Source: Brevibacillus formosus (GTDB lineage: Bacteria; Bacillota; Bacilli; Brevibacillales; Brevibacillaceae). Taken from it: DNA of 64,000 nt. The notes beneath the pieces are model-generated. The model was not told the origin of the DNA and ran no database searches. It worked only from the letters and a program-made list of their open reading frames with translations. Made by a program: the position numbers and the translations under genes. Of this stretch, positions 7,969 to 15,851 are shown piece by piece. The stretch covers positions 1 to 64,000 of the forward strand of contig NZ_PXZL01000008.1 of NCBI RefSeq assembly GCF_003013405.1, given 5' to 3'. The stretch's first letter is position 1; each line of letters starts with the position of its first letter.

Positions 7969-8949
7969 TTATTGGAGTGCAGTCTTCAATGTATTCATAT
8001 TGTCGCGCATAATGGACAAGTAATCACGGCCTGCCTTCACATCGTCTTCCGTCAAACCTTCCAACGGATTGAGTGTGGCTGTCTTCACGCCCGCTTCCTT
8101 CGCAATCACTTCCGCTACCTTCGGAGAAACTAACGTCTCGAACAGCACATAAGAAATGTTGTGTTCCTTTACATGCTCCACCAAGCTCTTCAACTCTGTT
8201 GTAGATGGCTCATCAGAAGGATTAACCCCTGAGATCGCTACTTGCTCCAGCCCGTAGCGTTTTGCCAGATAGCTGAATGCGCTATGAGAAACCATGAATT
8301 CTTTCTTCGGCGCTTGCGTAACCATGTCTTTGAACTCTTTATCCAGCTGTTCCAGGTCTGTTGCTAATTGTGTGTAGTTCTTTTCATAATCAGCAGCATG
8401 CGCCTGATCCTTTTGCACGAGCGTATTTTTGACCTTCTCTGCCTGTGCCTTCAGTTGCATCGGATCGAGCCATACATGAGGGTCCATATCCCCGTGGTCA
8501 TGCCCTGCCTCTTCTGCGTGACCTTCTTCTGTGTGTCCTTCTCCTTCATGCTCATGCTCAGCTGCACGAATCAGCTCGAGACCTTCCGTCGCATTAACGA
8601 TCGTTGTTTTGTTTTTGTCGAGGTTGGTTACAGCCTTCTCTACCCACAGCTCCAAACCACTGCCGTTATAAGCAAAGATATCTGCTCCAGAGAGAGCGAC
8701 CATGTCTTTTGCGGTTGGTTCGTAGTCGTGAGGCTCTACGCCAGCGGGAACCAGATTCGTTACCTCCACGTGTTCACCGCCGATTCGCTTCGCTACATAT
8801 TCCAATGGATAAATCGTCGTGTATACTTTTGGCTTCCCGGACGCGTTACCACCAGTTTGCGGTGTACCAGCCGTTTCATTCGCTGCTCCACATCCCACTA
8901 GCCCCACTGCCGTAATGAAGCTGAGGGCTGCCAACATAGCTCTTTTCAT
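7969..8949 (-). CDS. znuA: Zinc-binding lipoprotein of the ABC transporter
   Basis: This is the extracellular solute-binding protein of cluster A-I that captures Zn2+ for ZnuB/ZnuC. The signal peptide has the lipobox LVGCG, so Cys20 is the lipidated residue. Zinc-ligand histidines are expected at VEPHDYEP, DPHVWLDP and SHSAFSYLAKRYG. Between the first two lies a His/Glu-rich loop (HEHEGEGHTEEGHAEEAGHD, residues 132-151) typical of zinc rather than manganese proteins. The length is 326 aa. ATG 8949 has AGGAGG 8 bp upstream. It is the first gene of znuA-znuC-znuB-zur. Confidence 0.94.
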   Translation of the reverse strand: MKRAMLAALSFITAVGLVGCGAANETAGTPQTGGNASGKPKVYTTIYPLEYVAKRIGGEHVEVTNLVPAGVEPHDYEPTAKDMVALSGADIFAYNGSGLELWVEKAVTNLDKNKTTIVNATEGLELIRAAEHEHEGEGHTEEGHAEEAGHDHGDMDPHVWLDPMQLKAQAEKVKNTLVQKDQAHAADYEKNYTQLATDLEQLDKEFKDMVTQAPKKEFMVSHSAFSYLAKRYGLEQVAISGVNPSDEPSTTELKSLVEHVKEHNISYVLFETLVSPKVAEVIAKEAGVKTATLNPLEGLTEDDVKAGRDYLSIMRDNMNTLKTALQ

Positions 8950-8968
8950 CTATATTTCCTCCTGACCC

Positions 8969-8989
8969 AATTCAAAATGATTCCGATTT
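8969..8989. promoter_or_regulatory. Zur box 1 (znuA leader)
   Basis: This 21-bp imperfect palindrome centred at 8979 matches 16 of 20 defined positions of the B. subtilis Zur consensus (inverted ATCGTAAT halves around one base). It lies between the znuA -10 element and the znuA start codon, where a bound repressor would block elongation or initiation. Confidence 0.65.
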
Positions 8990-9007
8990 ACGTTCTCGTC
9001 GTTTTTC

Positions 9008-9036
9008 ATTATACGGAGAGGCGCCTAAAAAGTAAA
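9008..9036 (-). promoter_or_regulatory. Sigma-A promoter of the znu operon
   Basis: On the minus strand, TTTACT (9031-9036) and TATAAT (9008-9013) are 17 bp apart. The -35 hexamer shares three bases with Zur box 2, and Zur box 1 lies downstream of the -10. This fits zinc-dependent repression. Confidence 0.75.
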
Positions 9037-9054
9037 TAGGATTTATTCCGATTT
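9034..9054. promoter_or_regulatory. Zur box 2 (overlaps znuA -35)
   Basis: This 21-bp site also matches 16 of 20 defined positions of the Zur consensus and ends in the same TTCCGATTT half as box 1. Its centre is 65 bp from that of box 1, about six helical turns. It is also 88 bp upstream of the divergent lipoprotein gene and could control both sides. Confidence 0.65.
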
Positions 9055-9141
9055 AATCGTCATAAATGTGTATCTTCTCCCGTAGCTTCACAATTTCTCC
9101 ATCGCCTTATGATAAAATAACTGGCAGGAGGTATGTCCAAG

Positions 9142-9633
9142 ATGAAACGTAAATCATGGTTAGCCATTACTTTTATCACCGCAGCTCTGCTTACTGGCTG
9201 TGGCTCTACTGATCAAGCTGAACAGAATCATAGCGATCACACGCAGCACGCCCCCAATGGAGACTTGCAGGAATTGACTGCTTCCGCTGATCAGCTTCCA
9301 AAATTTTTAGACAACCAAGACCCTGTTATTATCCAATCCTACAAAGTTGCTGCCGCAAACCGTGAGTTGCTCAAATCCATTCCCTGCTATTGTGGTTGTG
9401 GTGAAAGTGCTGGACACGGGCATAATGGCAACTGCTTCATCAAAGAAGAAAAATCTGATGGCTCCATTGTCTGGGATGACCACGGCACTCGCTGCGGCGT
9501 ATGCATGGAAATCGCCGTTATTTCCGGCAAGCTGAAAGAAGAAGGCAAATCTACAAAAGAAATTCGTACCTATATAGACCAAACCTACGGGCAAGGCTAC
9601 GGAAAACCAACTCCTACCCCGATGCCTTCCTAA
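9142..9633 (+). CDS. PCYCGC-motif lipoprotein, 163 aa
   Basis: This is a secreted lipoprotein: a basic start, a hydrophobic stretch, then lipobox LLTGCG with Cys20 predicted as lipidated. A His-rich spacer (NHSDHTQHA) follows. Then comes the family-defining PCYCGCGESAGHGHNGNC and, further on, GTRCGVCMEIA, giving six or more cysteines in a compact domain. Proteins with this motif are common in Bacillales and of unknown function; a metal or redox role is inferred from the Cys/His content only. I chose ATG 9142 because AGGAGG (9126-9131) is 10 bp upstream. It is divergent from znuA and may share its zinc control. Confidence 0.8.
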   Translation: MKRKSWLAITFITAALLTGCGSTDQAEQNHSDHTQHAPNGDLQELTASADQLPKFLDNQDPVIIQSYKVAAANRELLKSIPCYCGCGESAGHGHNGNCFIKEEKSDGSIVWDDHGTRCGVCMEIAVISGKLKEEGKSTKEIRTYIDQTYGQGYGKPTPTPMPS

Positions 9634-9644
9634 ACACAGATAAC

Positions 9645-9676
9645 AAGACTTCCCGACGAGGAGGTCTTTCTTTTTT
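9645..9676 (+). terminator. Terminator after the PCYCGC lipoprotein
   Basis: AAGACTTCC (9645-9653) pairs with GGAGGTCTT (9660-9668, one G-T pair), followed by a T-rich run. Confidence 0.85.
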
Positions 9677-9744
9677 CCCTTTTATGGAATAGAATAATAC
9701 ATAGGTATTCGAGGTATCGAAATCCGAGGTATAAGGAGGTAGCT

Positions 9745-10080
9745 ATGGCAGTTAACAAAGAGTTGATGAAAGGCAGTACGGTCATTCTCATTCTTACCTT
9801 GCTGGAACAAAAGGCGATGTACGGCTATGAGATGATCAAGACGATGGAAACTAGCTCTAACGGTGTGCTGTCTCTCAAGGAAGGCACCCTCTATCCTATT
9901 CTTCATACCCTTGAGTCTGAAGGAAAGGTCGAGGCGTTTTGGAGTGAGGGGGAAGGAGAGCGGAAACGTAAATATTATCAAATCACCCGCGAAGGCAAGA
10001 AGCATCTGAAAGAAAAGAAACAGGAGTGGGAATCTTTTCGTACCGCTGTTGACTCCGTGCTGGGAGGGCAGGCTACATGA
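9745..10080 (+). CDS. PadR family transcriptional regulator, 111 aa
   Basis: This is a small winged-helix regulator of the PadR-s2 type. The conserved segments are all present: ILTLLEQKAMYGYEMIKTM (helix 1 and the YGYE turn), LKEGTLYPILHTLESEG (recognition helix) and RKYYQITREGKKHL (wing). The length is normal. AAGGAGG lies 7 bp before the ATG. The stop codon overlaps the start of the next gene by 4 bp (ATGA), so the two are translated as a coupled pair. PadR proteins paired with a downstream membrane protein carrying a short helical prefix domain are a recurring arrangement in Firmicutes; such regulators usually repress their own operon. Confidence 0.92.
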   Translation: MAVNKELMKGSTVILILTLLEQKAMYGYEMIKTMETSSNGVLSLKEGTLYPILHTLESEGKVEAFWSEGEGERKRKYYQITREGKKHLKEKKQEWESFRTAVDSVLGGQAT

Positions 10081-11372
10081 ACGGGAACAAGCGAACTGCC
10101 CATTACATAAAAGAAGTTTGTGATCAGATTAAAAACAAAGAGGTTCATGCAGCGATTACGCTAGAGTTGGAGAATCATTTCGCCGAAAAGATCGAGGACT
10201 ATCGTGAGGCTGGGTACGGGGAAGAAGAAGCGACTCGGATTGCGATTGCGGAGATGGGTGATCCTGTTGATGTCGGGCGGCATCTGCATCAAGCGCATAA
10301 GCCGCGGATGGAGTGGGGAATTGTTTCGATTGTGGGAATCCTACTCGCTATCGGGCTGGTTACCCTGTATTCTCTTCATATTGCAGAAGATAATCGCAAT
10401 TTGATCGGTAGACAACTGGTCGGAATCATAATCGGAACAGTCGTCCTCGTGGCGATTCTCTTTTGGGATTACAGTAAATTAAAGAGATATAGTAAGATTC
10501 TGTATTTCGGCACGATGACCTTACTCTTATATACACTGCTCGCAGGGAGACCTATAGCCGGTATTCAGTATTTGGACATCGGAGATTCTCAACTCCATTT
10601 CATTGGAATCAGTCCCTTCCTGTTCATCGTAGCCCTCGCAGGAATTTTCACCGAGTGGAAGGAGCACAATCGCTACACCATCGTAAAACTGATATCGTAC
10701 TTCCTCCCCCCGTGCCTACTTCTCATGTTAGGCGAATACGAATTTGCCGTTCTCTTATATGTCGGTGGCTACATCGCCCTCATGATTGCCGCTGTGCCTA
10801 AAAAACTTGTTATAATGAGCTACCTCGCTATGGTTTTCGCGTTTGTCGGAGGGATGGTTTACCTGTTCGCTCAACCTTATCAGCTAGATCGTCTATTTCA
10901 CTTCCTGAATACGTACCTCGAACCGGATGGAAGAGGATATATCACCAATCAATCCTTGAAAACCATCCAGTCAGCTACCTTATGGGGACAAGGCTTCGGT
11001 GCCTCTCTAGATGATGCATTGCCTGCCCTTGAGTCTGACTATATTTTTGCCTACATGGTGTATATCTTTGGACCAATTGTAGGGATAGCCTTTTTCTTCC
11101 TGGGCGTCTTGCTGTTGCTTCGTTTGCTCCAGGCCATTAGACGAGTAAAAGATGTATACGGATCCTTGCTGTTATCCGGTATGATTGTACTCTTTTTCAC
11201 GCCGTTTTTCTGGGGTATTTTCATGACTGTCGGTCTGGCTCCCCCTATCGCTGTGAATCTACCATTCGTTGGCTTTGGAATCGTGCATACCGTATTGCAG
11301 ATGGCATTGATTGGACTCGCCCTGAACATTTACCGACGAAAAGACATCCAGCCCTTAACCAAAGCCTCCTAA
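10077..11372 (+). CDS. SEDS-family (FtsW/RodA/SpoVE-like) protein with N-terminal helical prefix domain
   Basis: This 431-aa protein has two parts. Residues 1-75 are a soluble, charged helical domain (ITLELENHFAEKIEDYREAG, then EEATRIAIAEMGDPVDVGRHL), like the prefix domain found on PadR-linked permeases and DUF1700 proteins. Residues 80-425 hold about ten membrane helices of the SEDS fold. The loop LWGQGFGASL then ALESDYIFAYMVYIFGP matches the conserved SEDS loop, including the acidic residue (SDYIF) needed for glycan polymerisation in RodA/FtsW. Family knowledge suggests a lipid II glycan polymerase or a relative. Its start overlaps the PadR gene. Its role in elongation, division or sporulation cannot be told from sequence. 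Confidence 0.85.
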   Translation: MNGNKRTAHYIKEVCDQIKNKEVHAAITLELENHFAEKIEDYREAGYGEEEATRIAIAEMGDPVDVGRHLHQAHKPRMEWGIVSIVGILLAIGLVTLYSLHIAEDNRNLIGRQLVGIIIGTVVLVAILFWDYSKLKRYSKILYFGTMTLLLYTLLAGRPIAGIQYLDIGDSQLHFIGISPFLFIVALAGIFTEWKEHNRYTIVKLISYFLPPCLLLMLGEYEFAVLLYVGGYIALMIAAVPKKLVIMSYLAMVFAFVGGMVYLFAQPYQLDRLFHFLNTYLEPDGRGYITNQSLKTIQSATLWGQGFGASLDDALPALESDYIFAYMVYIFGPIVGIAFFFLGVLLLLRLLQAIRRVKDVYGSLLLSGMIVLFFTPFFWGIFMTVGLAPPIAVNLPFVGFGIVHTVLQMALIGLALNIYRRKDIQPLTKAS

Positions 11373-11375
11373 TAG

Positions 11376-11413
11376 AAAAAGGGAGTAAAGCCCCTGCGCT
11401 CTACTCCCTTTTT
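11376..11413. terminator. Bidirectional terminator between the SEDS gene and nadA
   Basis: AAAAAGGGAGTA (11376-11387) and TACTCCCTTTTT (11402-11413) form a perfect 12-bp stem with A and T tracts on both sides. It serves the two convergent genes. Confidence 0.93.
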
Positions 11414-11433
11414 GCATTTGATCAGACTGCCTC

Positions 11434-12378
11434 TTAAGCAGGCGCTACCGCAAGCATGCGCTCCAACGAAGCACGTGCCGCATCAGCAACATCCTTCGGA
11501 ACAAAAATCTCCGGCTTCATATTCTCCAGCGCCTCGACGCACTTTTTCAGGTTGTTCACCTTCATATTCGGGCAAACGAGGTACTTGGAAGCGAAAATGA
11601 ACGTTTTGTCCGGACTGTCCTTTTCCAACATGTAGCGCGTGCCGTCTTCCGTTCCGATAATAAACTCTTTGTGCGAAGACTCACGGCAGTATTTCAAAAT
11701 TCCGGTCGTGGAACCAACGTAGTCAGCCAGTGATACCACTTCTGGGCGGCACTCTGGATGAACGACAACCACAGCCTCTGGGTGCTGCTGCTTCAACGTC
11801 ATGATGTCTTCTACAGACAGTTGGTCATGCGTATTGCAGTACCCTTCCCAAATAATCATTTTCTTGTCCGTGAATTGGGATACATAGTGTCCAAGATTTT
11901 TGTCCGGCACCCAAATGATCTCATCGCTGTCAATCGACTCGATCACGCGCTTCGCGTTGGACGACGTACAGCAGATGTAGGTTTCTGCTTTCACATCTGC
12001 AGAAGTATTGATGTAAGCCACTACCTTTGCATTTGGATGCTGTGCTTTGAGTTTGCGGAGCCCGTCTACGTTCACCATGTCCGCCATCGGACAGCCAGCC
12101 CGTTCATCGGGAATAATGACGGTCTTCTGGGGATTGAGAATTTTTGCACTTTCTCCCATAAAATGAACCCCACAGAACAAAATCACATCGGCATCCGTTT
12201 CTTTCGCTTTCTGCGCCAATCCAAAGGAATCGCCAATGAAGTCAGCGACCTCCTGAATCTCGGGACGTTGGTAAAAGTGAGCAAGAATGATGGCATTACG
12301 CTCTTTCTTCAGCTGCAGCAGTCGTTCACGTAACTCAGCGTTGCGCTGGGCTTTTTTTTCTAACGCTAAAGCGTCCAT
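11434..12378 (-). CDS. nadA: Quinolinate synthase A
   Basis: NadA condenses iminoaspartate with dihydroxyacetone phosphate to quinolinate using a [4Fe-4S] cluster. The three cluster cysteines seen in characterised NadA proteins appear here in AGCPMAD, HPEC and CPNM. The substrate loops ILAHFYQRPE and HFMGES are intact. At 314 aa it is the compact form, shorter than the roughly 368-aa B. subtilis protein. ATG 12378 has AGGGGG 9 bp upstream. It is transcribed alone from its own promoter, apart from nadBC. Confidence 0.95.
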   Translation of the reverse strand: MDALALEKKAQRNAELRERLLQLKKERNAIILAHFYQRPEIQEVADFIGDSFGLAQKAKETDADVILFCGVHFMGESAKILNPQKTVIIPDERAGCPMADMVNVDGLRKLKAQHPNAKVVAYINTSADVKAETYICCTSSNAKRVIESIDSDEIIWVPDKNLGHYVSQFTDKKMIIWEGYCNTHDQLSVEDIMTLKQQHPEAVVVVHPECRPEVVSLADYVGSTTGILKYCRESSHKEFIIGTEDGTRYMLEKDSPDKTFIFASKYLVCPNMKVNNLKKCVEALENMKPEIFVPKDVADAARASLERMLAVAPA

Positions 12379-12417
12379 GGAAAAAATCCCCCTACGGTGG
12401 TGTCATAATTTACGGTC

Positions 12418-12446
12418 ATTGTAAGCGTATAACCTCACCTTGTCAA
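12418..12446 (-). promoter_or_regulatory. Sigma-A promoter of nadA
   Basis: On the minus strand, TTGACA (12441-12446) and TACAAT (12418-12423) are 17 bp apart and about 40 bp from the nadA start. No clear niacin-repressor operator was recognised. Confidence 0.75.
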
Positions 12447-12465
12447 CGTGGTACATTTTAGAACG

Positions 12466-12511
12466 AAAAAAGCAGAAACCGGCCCGTTACAGACGCAGCT
12501 TCTGCTTTTTT
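12466..12511 (-). terminator. Terminator of the HAD phosphatase gene
   Basis: AAAAAAGCAGAA (12466-12477) pairs with TTCTGCTTTTTT (12500-12511); on the minus strand it ends in six T. It lies 6 bp after the gene's stop codon. Confidence 0.88.
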
Positions 12512-12517
12512 ATTCTC

Positions 12518-13387
12518 TTACTCGCCTTTCTCTCCGAGAACACGCTCCCGAATAAAGCGGGCTACGCCTTCCTCATTGTGGTGCGGGGCGATATATTTGG
12601 CCACCTGCTTGATCTCGTCAGAAGCATTTTCCATCGCGACGGAATATCCTGCGCCCGTTAGCGCCTCACGATCGTTTTCTGCATCGCCAAATGCCATTAC
12701 TTTCTCCGGGGAGATTCCCCATTTCTCACAGAAGTATTGAAGCCCTTCCCATTTGGAAACCCCTTGAGGAATTACTTCGACATTCTGCTTTCCAGATGAA
12801 GTGATGGTCACTTGCTCGCTCCAAGGCTTCAGCTGTTCTTTCACCCACTCCAGACGATCCGGGTCATGATGCCAGATGAAGAACTTGACGATCTCTACTC
12901 CCCCGGACTCTACTTTTTCCAGCATCTCTGCCAATGGCACTACATGAGCGAGCCTGTAGTAAGGAAAATTCAAGATAGAGAACCCTTCCACTGATGCGTC
13001 CTCGCTTATGGTCGCTTCCAAACGTTCACGGTCTTCTTTGATCATCCAGCGATTGCTGTTGGTATCATGAAGCTCATAATAAATCGTTTCTTGCCTCAGG
13101 GCATGAGTCGCACCGATTACCATCTCAGTAGGAAGGAGCCATCGACGGACCAGCGTGCCATCCCCTTCGAAAACAGCCCCGCCATTGCTACAGACAAAGC
13201 CGTCAAAAGGAAAGGAATCAATCGGAATTTGAGCGGAGCCATACATCCTGCCCGTAGATAAAACGAGTTTGCAGCCTTGCTGTTGCAATTGGCGAAGTGC
13301 TTCTTTCGTTCCTTCTGTCAGCTTTGAATCGTGAGTCAGTAAGGTTCCATCCATGTCAAATGCAGCCATGCCTGGTGTAAGCAACAT
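12518..13387 (-). CDS. HAD superfamily Cof-type phosphatase, 289 aa
   Basis: This is a haloacid dehalogenase-like hydrolase of the Cof/IIB group, which dephosphorylates small phosphorylated metabolites. Motif I is FDMDGTLLT (nucleophile Asp in DMD), motif II is LVLSTGR, and motif III is SKWEGL with VMAFGDAENDREAL. The type IIB cap lies between motifs II and III. I chose ATG 13387 because GAGGG is 7 bp upstream; an in-frame TTG at 13393 is too close to it. The substrate cannot be predicted. It stands alone, preceded by a 440-bp gene-free region. Confidence 0.9.
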   Translation of the reverse strand: MLLTPGMAAFDMDGTLLTHDSKLTEGTKEALRQLQQQGCKLVLSTGRMYGSAQIPIDSFPFDGFVCSNGGAVFEGDGTLVRRWLLPTEMVIGATHALRQETIYYELHDTNSNRWMIKEDRERLEATISEDASVEGFSILNFPYYRLAHVVPLAEMLEKVESGGVEIVKFFIWHHDPDRLEWVKEQLKPWSEQVTITSSGKQNVEVIPQGVSKWEGLQYFCEKWGISPEKVMAFGDAENDREALTGAGYSVAMENASDEIKQVAKYIAPHHNEEGVARFIRERVLGEKGE

Positions 13388-13500
13388 ATCCAATCCCTCT
13401 CATTCGCTTTGGATTTGAGTCACCATAGTGGAAGAGAAGAAAAAGCACAGTTCTCTTCGACTCTGACACGCCAGCAGGGGGATTCACTGGACGTCTCCAC

Positions 13501-13540
13501 TTAAGAAAACCTCCTACCGATGCCTTTTCAAGGAGGAGCG
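13501..13540 (-). other. Hairpin with T-rich tail inside the 13434-13743 segment
   Basis: On the minus strand CCTCC and GGAGG (plus-strand GGAGG near 13531-13536 and CCTCC near 13510-13514) enclose a loop, followed by TTTTCTTAAG. It is terminator-like but short. Confidence 0.35.
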
Positions 13541-13573
13541 ACCGCGTTTAATCGGAAAGTTTTCATGCGCTCC

Positions 13574-13594
13574 GGAATTTATATGATAAATTCC
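13574..13594. repeat. Perfect 9-bp palindrome (operator-like)
   Basis: GGAATTTAT (13574-13582) and ATAAATTCC (13586-13594) are separated by ATG. The site is symmetric and AT-rich, like a repressor operator. It lies about 190 bp upstream of the HAD phosphatase gene. Confidence 0.5.
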
Positions 13595-13600
13595 TATACG

Positions 13601-13690
13601 TTAAAAAAGGGGACCGTCGAGCCAAAGCCACCCTACGGGCGGAAGTTTCTCAAGGAAGAAGTGTTCGACAAGCGTGGTCCCCTTTTTTAA
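13601..13690. repeat. Inverted repeat with 15-bp arms enclosing a 60-nt structured core
   Basis: The arms TTAAAAAAGGGGACC (13601-13615) and GGTCCCCTTTTTTAA (13676-13690) are perfect and carry A and T tracts, so either strand could use the element as a terminator. The core can extend pairing (GTCGA with TCGAC) and has an inner CCACCC-TAC-GGGCGG hairpin. The long loop makes it unlike a simple terminator. It may be a small structured RNA. Confidence 0.55.
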
Positions 13691-13805
13691 GTTCCGACTG
13701 GGGTGGCCTGTCAAGGTCTACGAGCCCTGTGCTTTTTCTTCTCACTAGCTTTATTGGTTCATCGTTACCTTTTAAAAAACTTAACCTAACACTTTCCGAT
13801 ATTGC

Positions 13806-13831
13806 AAAAAAGGGCACCTGAGGCGCCCCTT
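13806..13831 (-). terminator. Terminator of ftsH
   Basis: On the minus strand AAGGGGCGCCT pairs with AGGTGCCCTT around a single C, followed by T-run. It starts inside the ftsH stop codon. Confidence 0.85.
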
Positions 13832-15782
13832 ATTGTTTCGGTTCTTCGTTTGTATCTTCTTGCTTTGGTTCTTCTTTTACTTCTACTTCTTCCAGCTTCG
13901 GTTGAATGTTCACGACCACATCTTTATTAGCATCTGGATCGTTATCCATTTTACCTGTTTCGATCAATTGCTTGATCTGCTCAGCATCGAGAGTCTCTAC
14001 ACGGAGCAGCGTGTTCGCAATCAGATCGAGCTGATCACGGTGCTTCGTCAGCAATTCTGTACACTTTGCGTAGCACTCGTTGATAATATTTTGCATTTCG
14101 AGATCGATCTCGTAGGCAATCTTATCGGAGTAGTTACGCTCATTGCCATAGTCGCGGCCCAGGAATACCTGTCCTTGACTCTTACCGAACTGCATCGGTC
14201 CGAGCTTGCTCATTCCGTATTCGGTAATCATGCTGCGAGCGATAGCAGTCGCGCGCTGGAAGTCATTATGCGCCCCGGTACTAATATCCCCGAGCACCAA
14301 TTCCTCCGCAACACGTCCACCCAACAGACCGACGATTTTGTCGAGCAGGTCTTGTTTGGTAGCAAAGAAACGGTCTTCTTTCGGCAGCATCACTGTGTAT
14401 CCGCCAGCTTGGCCGCGCGGAATGATTGTTACCTTATGTACCATTTCTGCATTTCTCAGGTGGTATCCAATAATCGTATGACCAGCTTCGTGGAAGGCAA
14501 CCAGACGGCGTTCGTCTTCGCTCACGACGCGAGACTTCTTCGCTGGACCTGCAATCACGCGGTCAATCGCTTCATCTACTTCTGTCATGGTGATTTGCTT
14601 TTTGTTTCTGCGGGCAGTCAAGAGAGCGGCTTCGTTAAGCAAGTTCTCCAAGTCTGCGCCCGTGAAGCCCGATGTACCACGAGCAATCACGTCCAGCTTC
14701 ACGTCTTCGCCAATCGGCTTGTTGCGGGCATGAACCTTGAGCACCGCTTCACGGCCTTTGATATCAGGACGATCAACTGTAATTTGACGGTCAAAACGTC
14801 CCGGACGCAAGAGAGCCGGGTCGAGAATGTCAGGTCGGTTGGTCGCAGCGATCATGATGATCCCTTCGTTTCCACCAAAACCGTCCATCTCTACGAGCAA
14901 CTGGTTGAGAGTTTGCTCGCGTTCGTCGTGGCCGCCGCCGAGTCCAGCTCCGCGTTGACGACCCACGGCGTCAATCTCGTCAATAAAGATAATGCAAGGA
15001 GCATTTTTCTTAGCATTTTCAAACAGGTCACGTACGCGGGATGCACCCACCCCAACGAACATTTCCACGAAGTCAGAACCGGAGATACTGAAGAACGGCA
15101 CACCAGCTTCGCCTGCAACAGCGCGAGCGAGCAAGGTTTTACCTGTACCCGGAGGACCTACGAGCAGTACCCCTTTTGGAATACGAGCGCCAACCGCATT
15201 GAACTTACGGTTGTCTTTCAGGAAATCAACGACTTCCTCCAGCTCAGCCTTTTCTTCGTCCGCTCCTGCTACGTCGTCAAAGGTAACGCGTTTCTTTTCT
15301 TCGTTGTAAAGCTTGGCGCGGCTTTTACCGAAGTTCATTACTCGGCTTCCGCCACCTTGGGCATTGTTCAGAAGAAAGAAAAACAGGATGAAGATGATGA
15401 CAAAAGGAATGATTGAGGTCAAGAACGTGAGCCAAATGCTGTTGCCCTCCGCAGGATTGAACGCTACATTCTTCATCTTTTGCGCATCAATTTTCTCTTC
15501 GACTAGCTTTACAACATCTGAATCATACAAAGGAACATTGGTAAAAAATTTGTTGCTTTCCTGTCCCGGAATAGCTTTTGCCAACGTACCCTCAACCCTG
15601 TAAGTACCATTCTCTGGTCGAAGCGCCAACTCAGTGACGTTGTCAGCTTTTAGCTGTACCCGGAATTCCTGATATGTAAGTTTCCCAACCTTATCAGTAC
15701 CGGAGAGGATGAAATTCACGATCCCGACCGTGACAAGAAAAATCAGTAGGTAGAACCCGGTATTACGAAAAAAGCGATTCAT
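13830..15782 (-). CDS. ftsH: ATP-dependent zinc metalloprotease FtsH
   Basis: FtsH is a membrane-anchored hexameric AAA+ protease that degrades regulatory and damaged membrane proteins. Two N-terminal membrane segments (residues about 6-24 and 107-128) enclose an external domain. Then come Walker A GPPGTGKT, Walker [11 protein letters not shown], the second region of homology (RPGRFDR), and the zinc site HEAGH with its third ligand in [21 protein letters not shown]. The 650 aa end in an acidic Glu/Lys-rich tail. It is the last gene of the tilS-hpt-ftsH run, 69 bp after hpt. ATG 15782 is preceded by GGAGGTAAG. Confidence 0.97.
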   Translation of the reverse strand: MNRFFRNTGFYLLIFLVTVGIVNFILSGTDKVGKLTYQEFRVQLKADNVTELALRPENGTYRVEGTLAKAIPGQESNKFFTNVPLYDSDVVKLVEEKIDAQKMKNVAFNPAEGNSIWLTFLTSIIPFVIIFILFFFLLNNAQGGGSRVMNFGKSRAKLYNEEKKRVTFDDVAGADEEKAELEEVVDFLKDNRKFNAVGARIPKGVLLVGPPGTGKTLLARAVAGEAGVPFFSISGSDFVEMFVGVGASRVRDLFENAKKNAPCIIFIDEIDAVGRQRGAGLGGGHDEREQTLNQLLVEMDGFGGNEGIIMIAATNRPDILDPALLRPGRFDRQITVDRPDIKGREAVLKVHARNKPIGEDVKLDVIARGTSGFTGADLENLLNEAALLTARRNKKQITMTEVDEAIDRVIAGPAKKSRVVSEDERRLVAFHEAGHTIIGYHLRNAEMVHKVTIIPRGQAGGYTVMLPKEDRFFATKQDLLDKIVGLLGGRVAEELVLGDISTGAHNDFQRATAIARSMITEYGMSKLGPMQFGKSQGQVFLGRDYGNERNYSDKIAYEIDLEMQNIINECYAKCTELLTKHRDQLDLIANTLLRVETLDAEQIKQLIETGKMDNDPDANKDVVVNIQPKLEEVEVKEEPKQEDTNEEPKQ

Positions 15783-15851
15783 TCCTTACCTCCTCTCACG
15801 AACAGACACTTTTCACATTTTATCATAGAAAGTACGGTCTCCACAACAAAC

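Larger units (their letters stand above)
13434..13743. repeat. Outer 17-bp perfect inverted repeats flanking a gene-free 310-bp segment
   Basis: GAGAAGAAAAAGCACAG occurs at 13434-13450 on the plus strand and again at 13727-13743 on the minus strand. Beyond the 17 identical bases the two arms stay alike: about 17 of the next 25 positions match (shared GAC, TGACA, GCCA) and both reach ACTTAA-AAAA. The segment codes for nothing recognisable and holds further inverted repeats. It could be a relic of a miniature transposable element or a structured non-coding region. No clear target-site duplication is visible. Confidence 0.6.

Noticed and set aside
13833..15416. Long open frame on the plus strand opposite ftsH (about 527 codons)
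   Set aside because: It is the mirror of the ftsH reading frame: no ribosome-binding site, odd composition (Phe/Cys/Arg-rich), and ftsH is complete and conserved.
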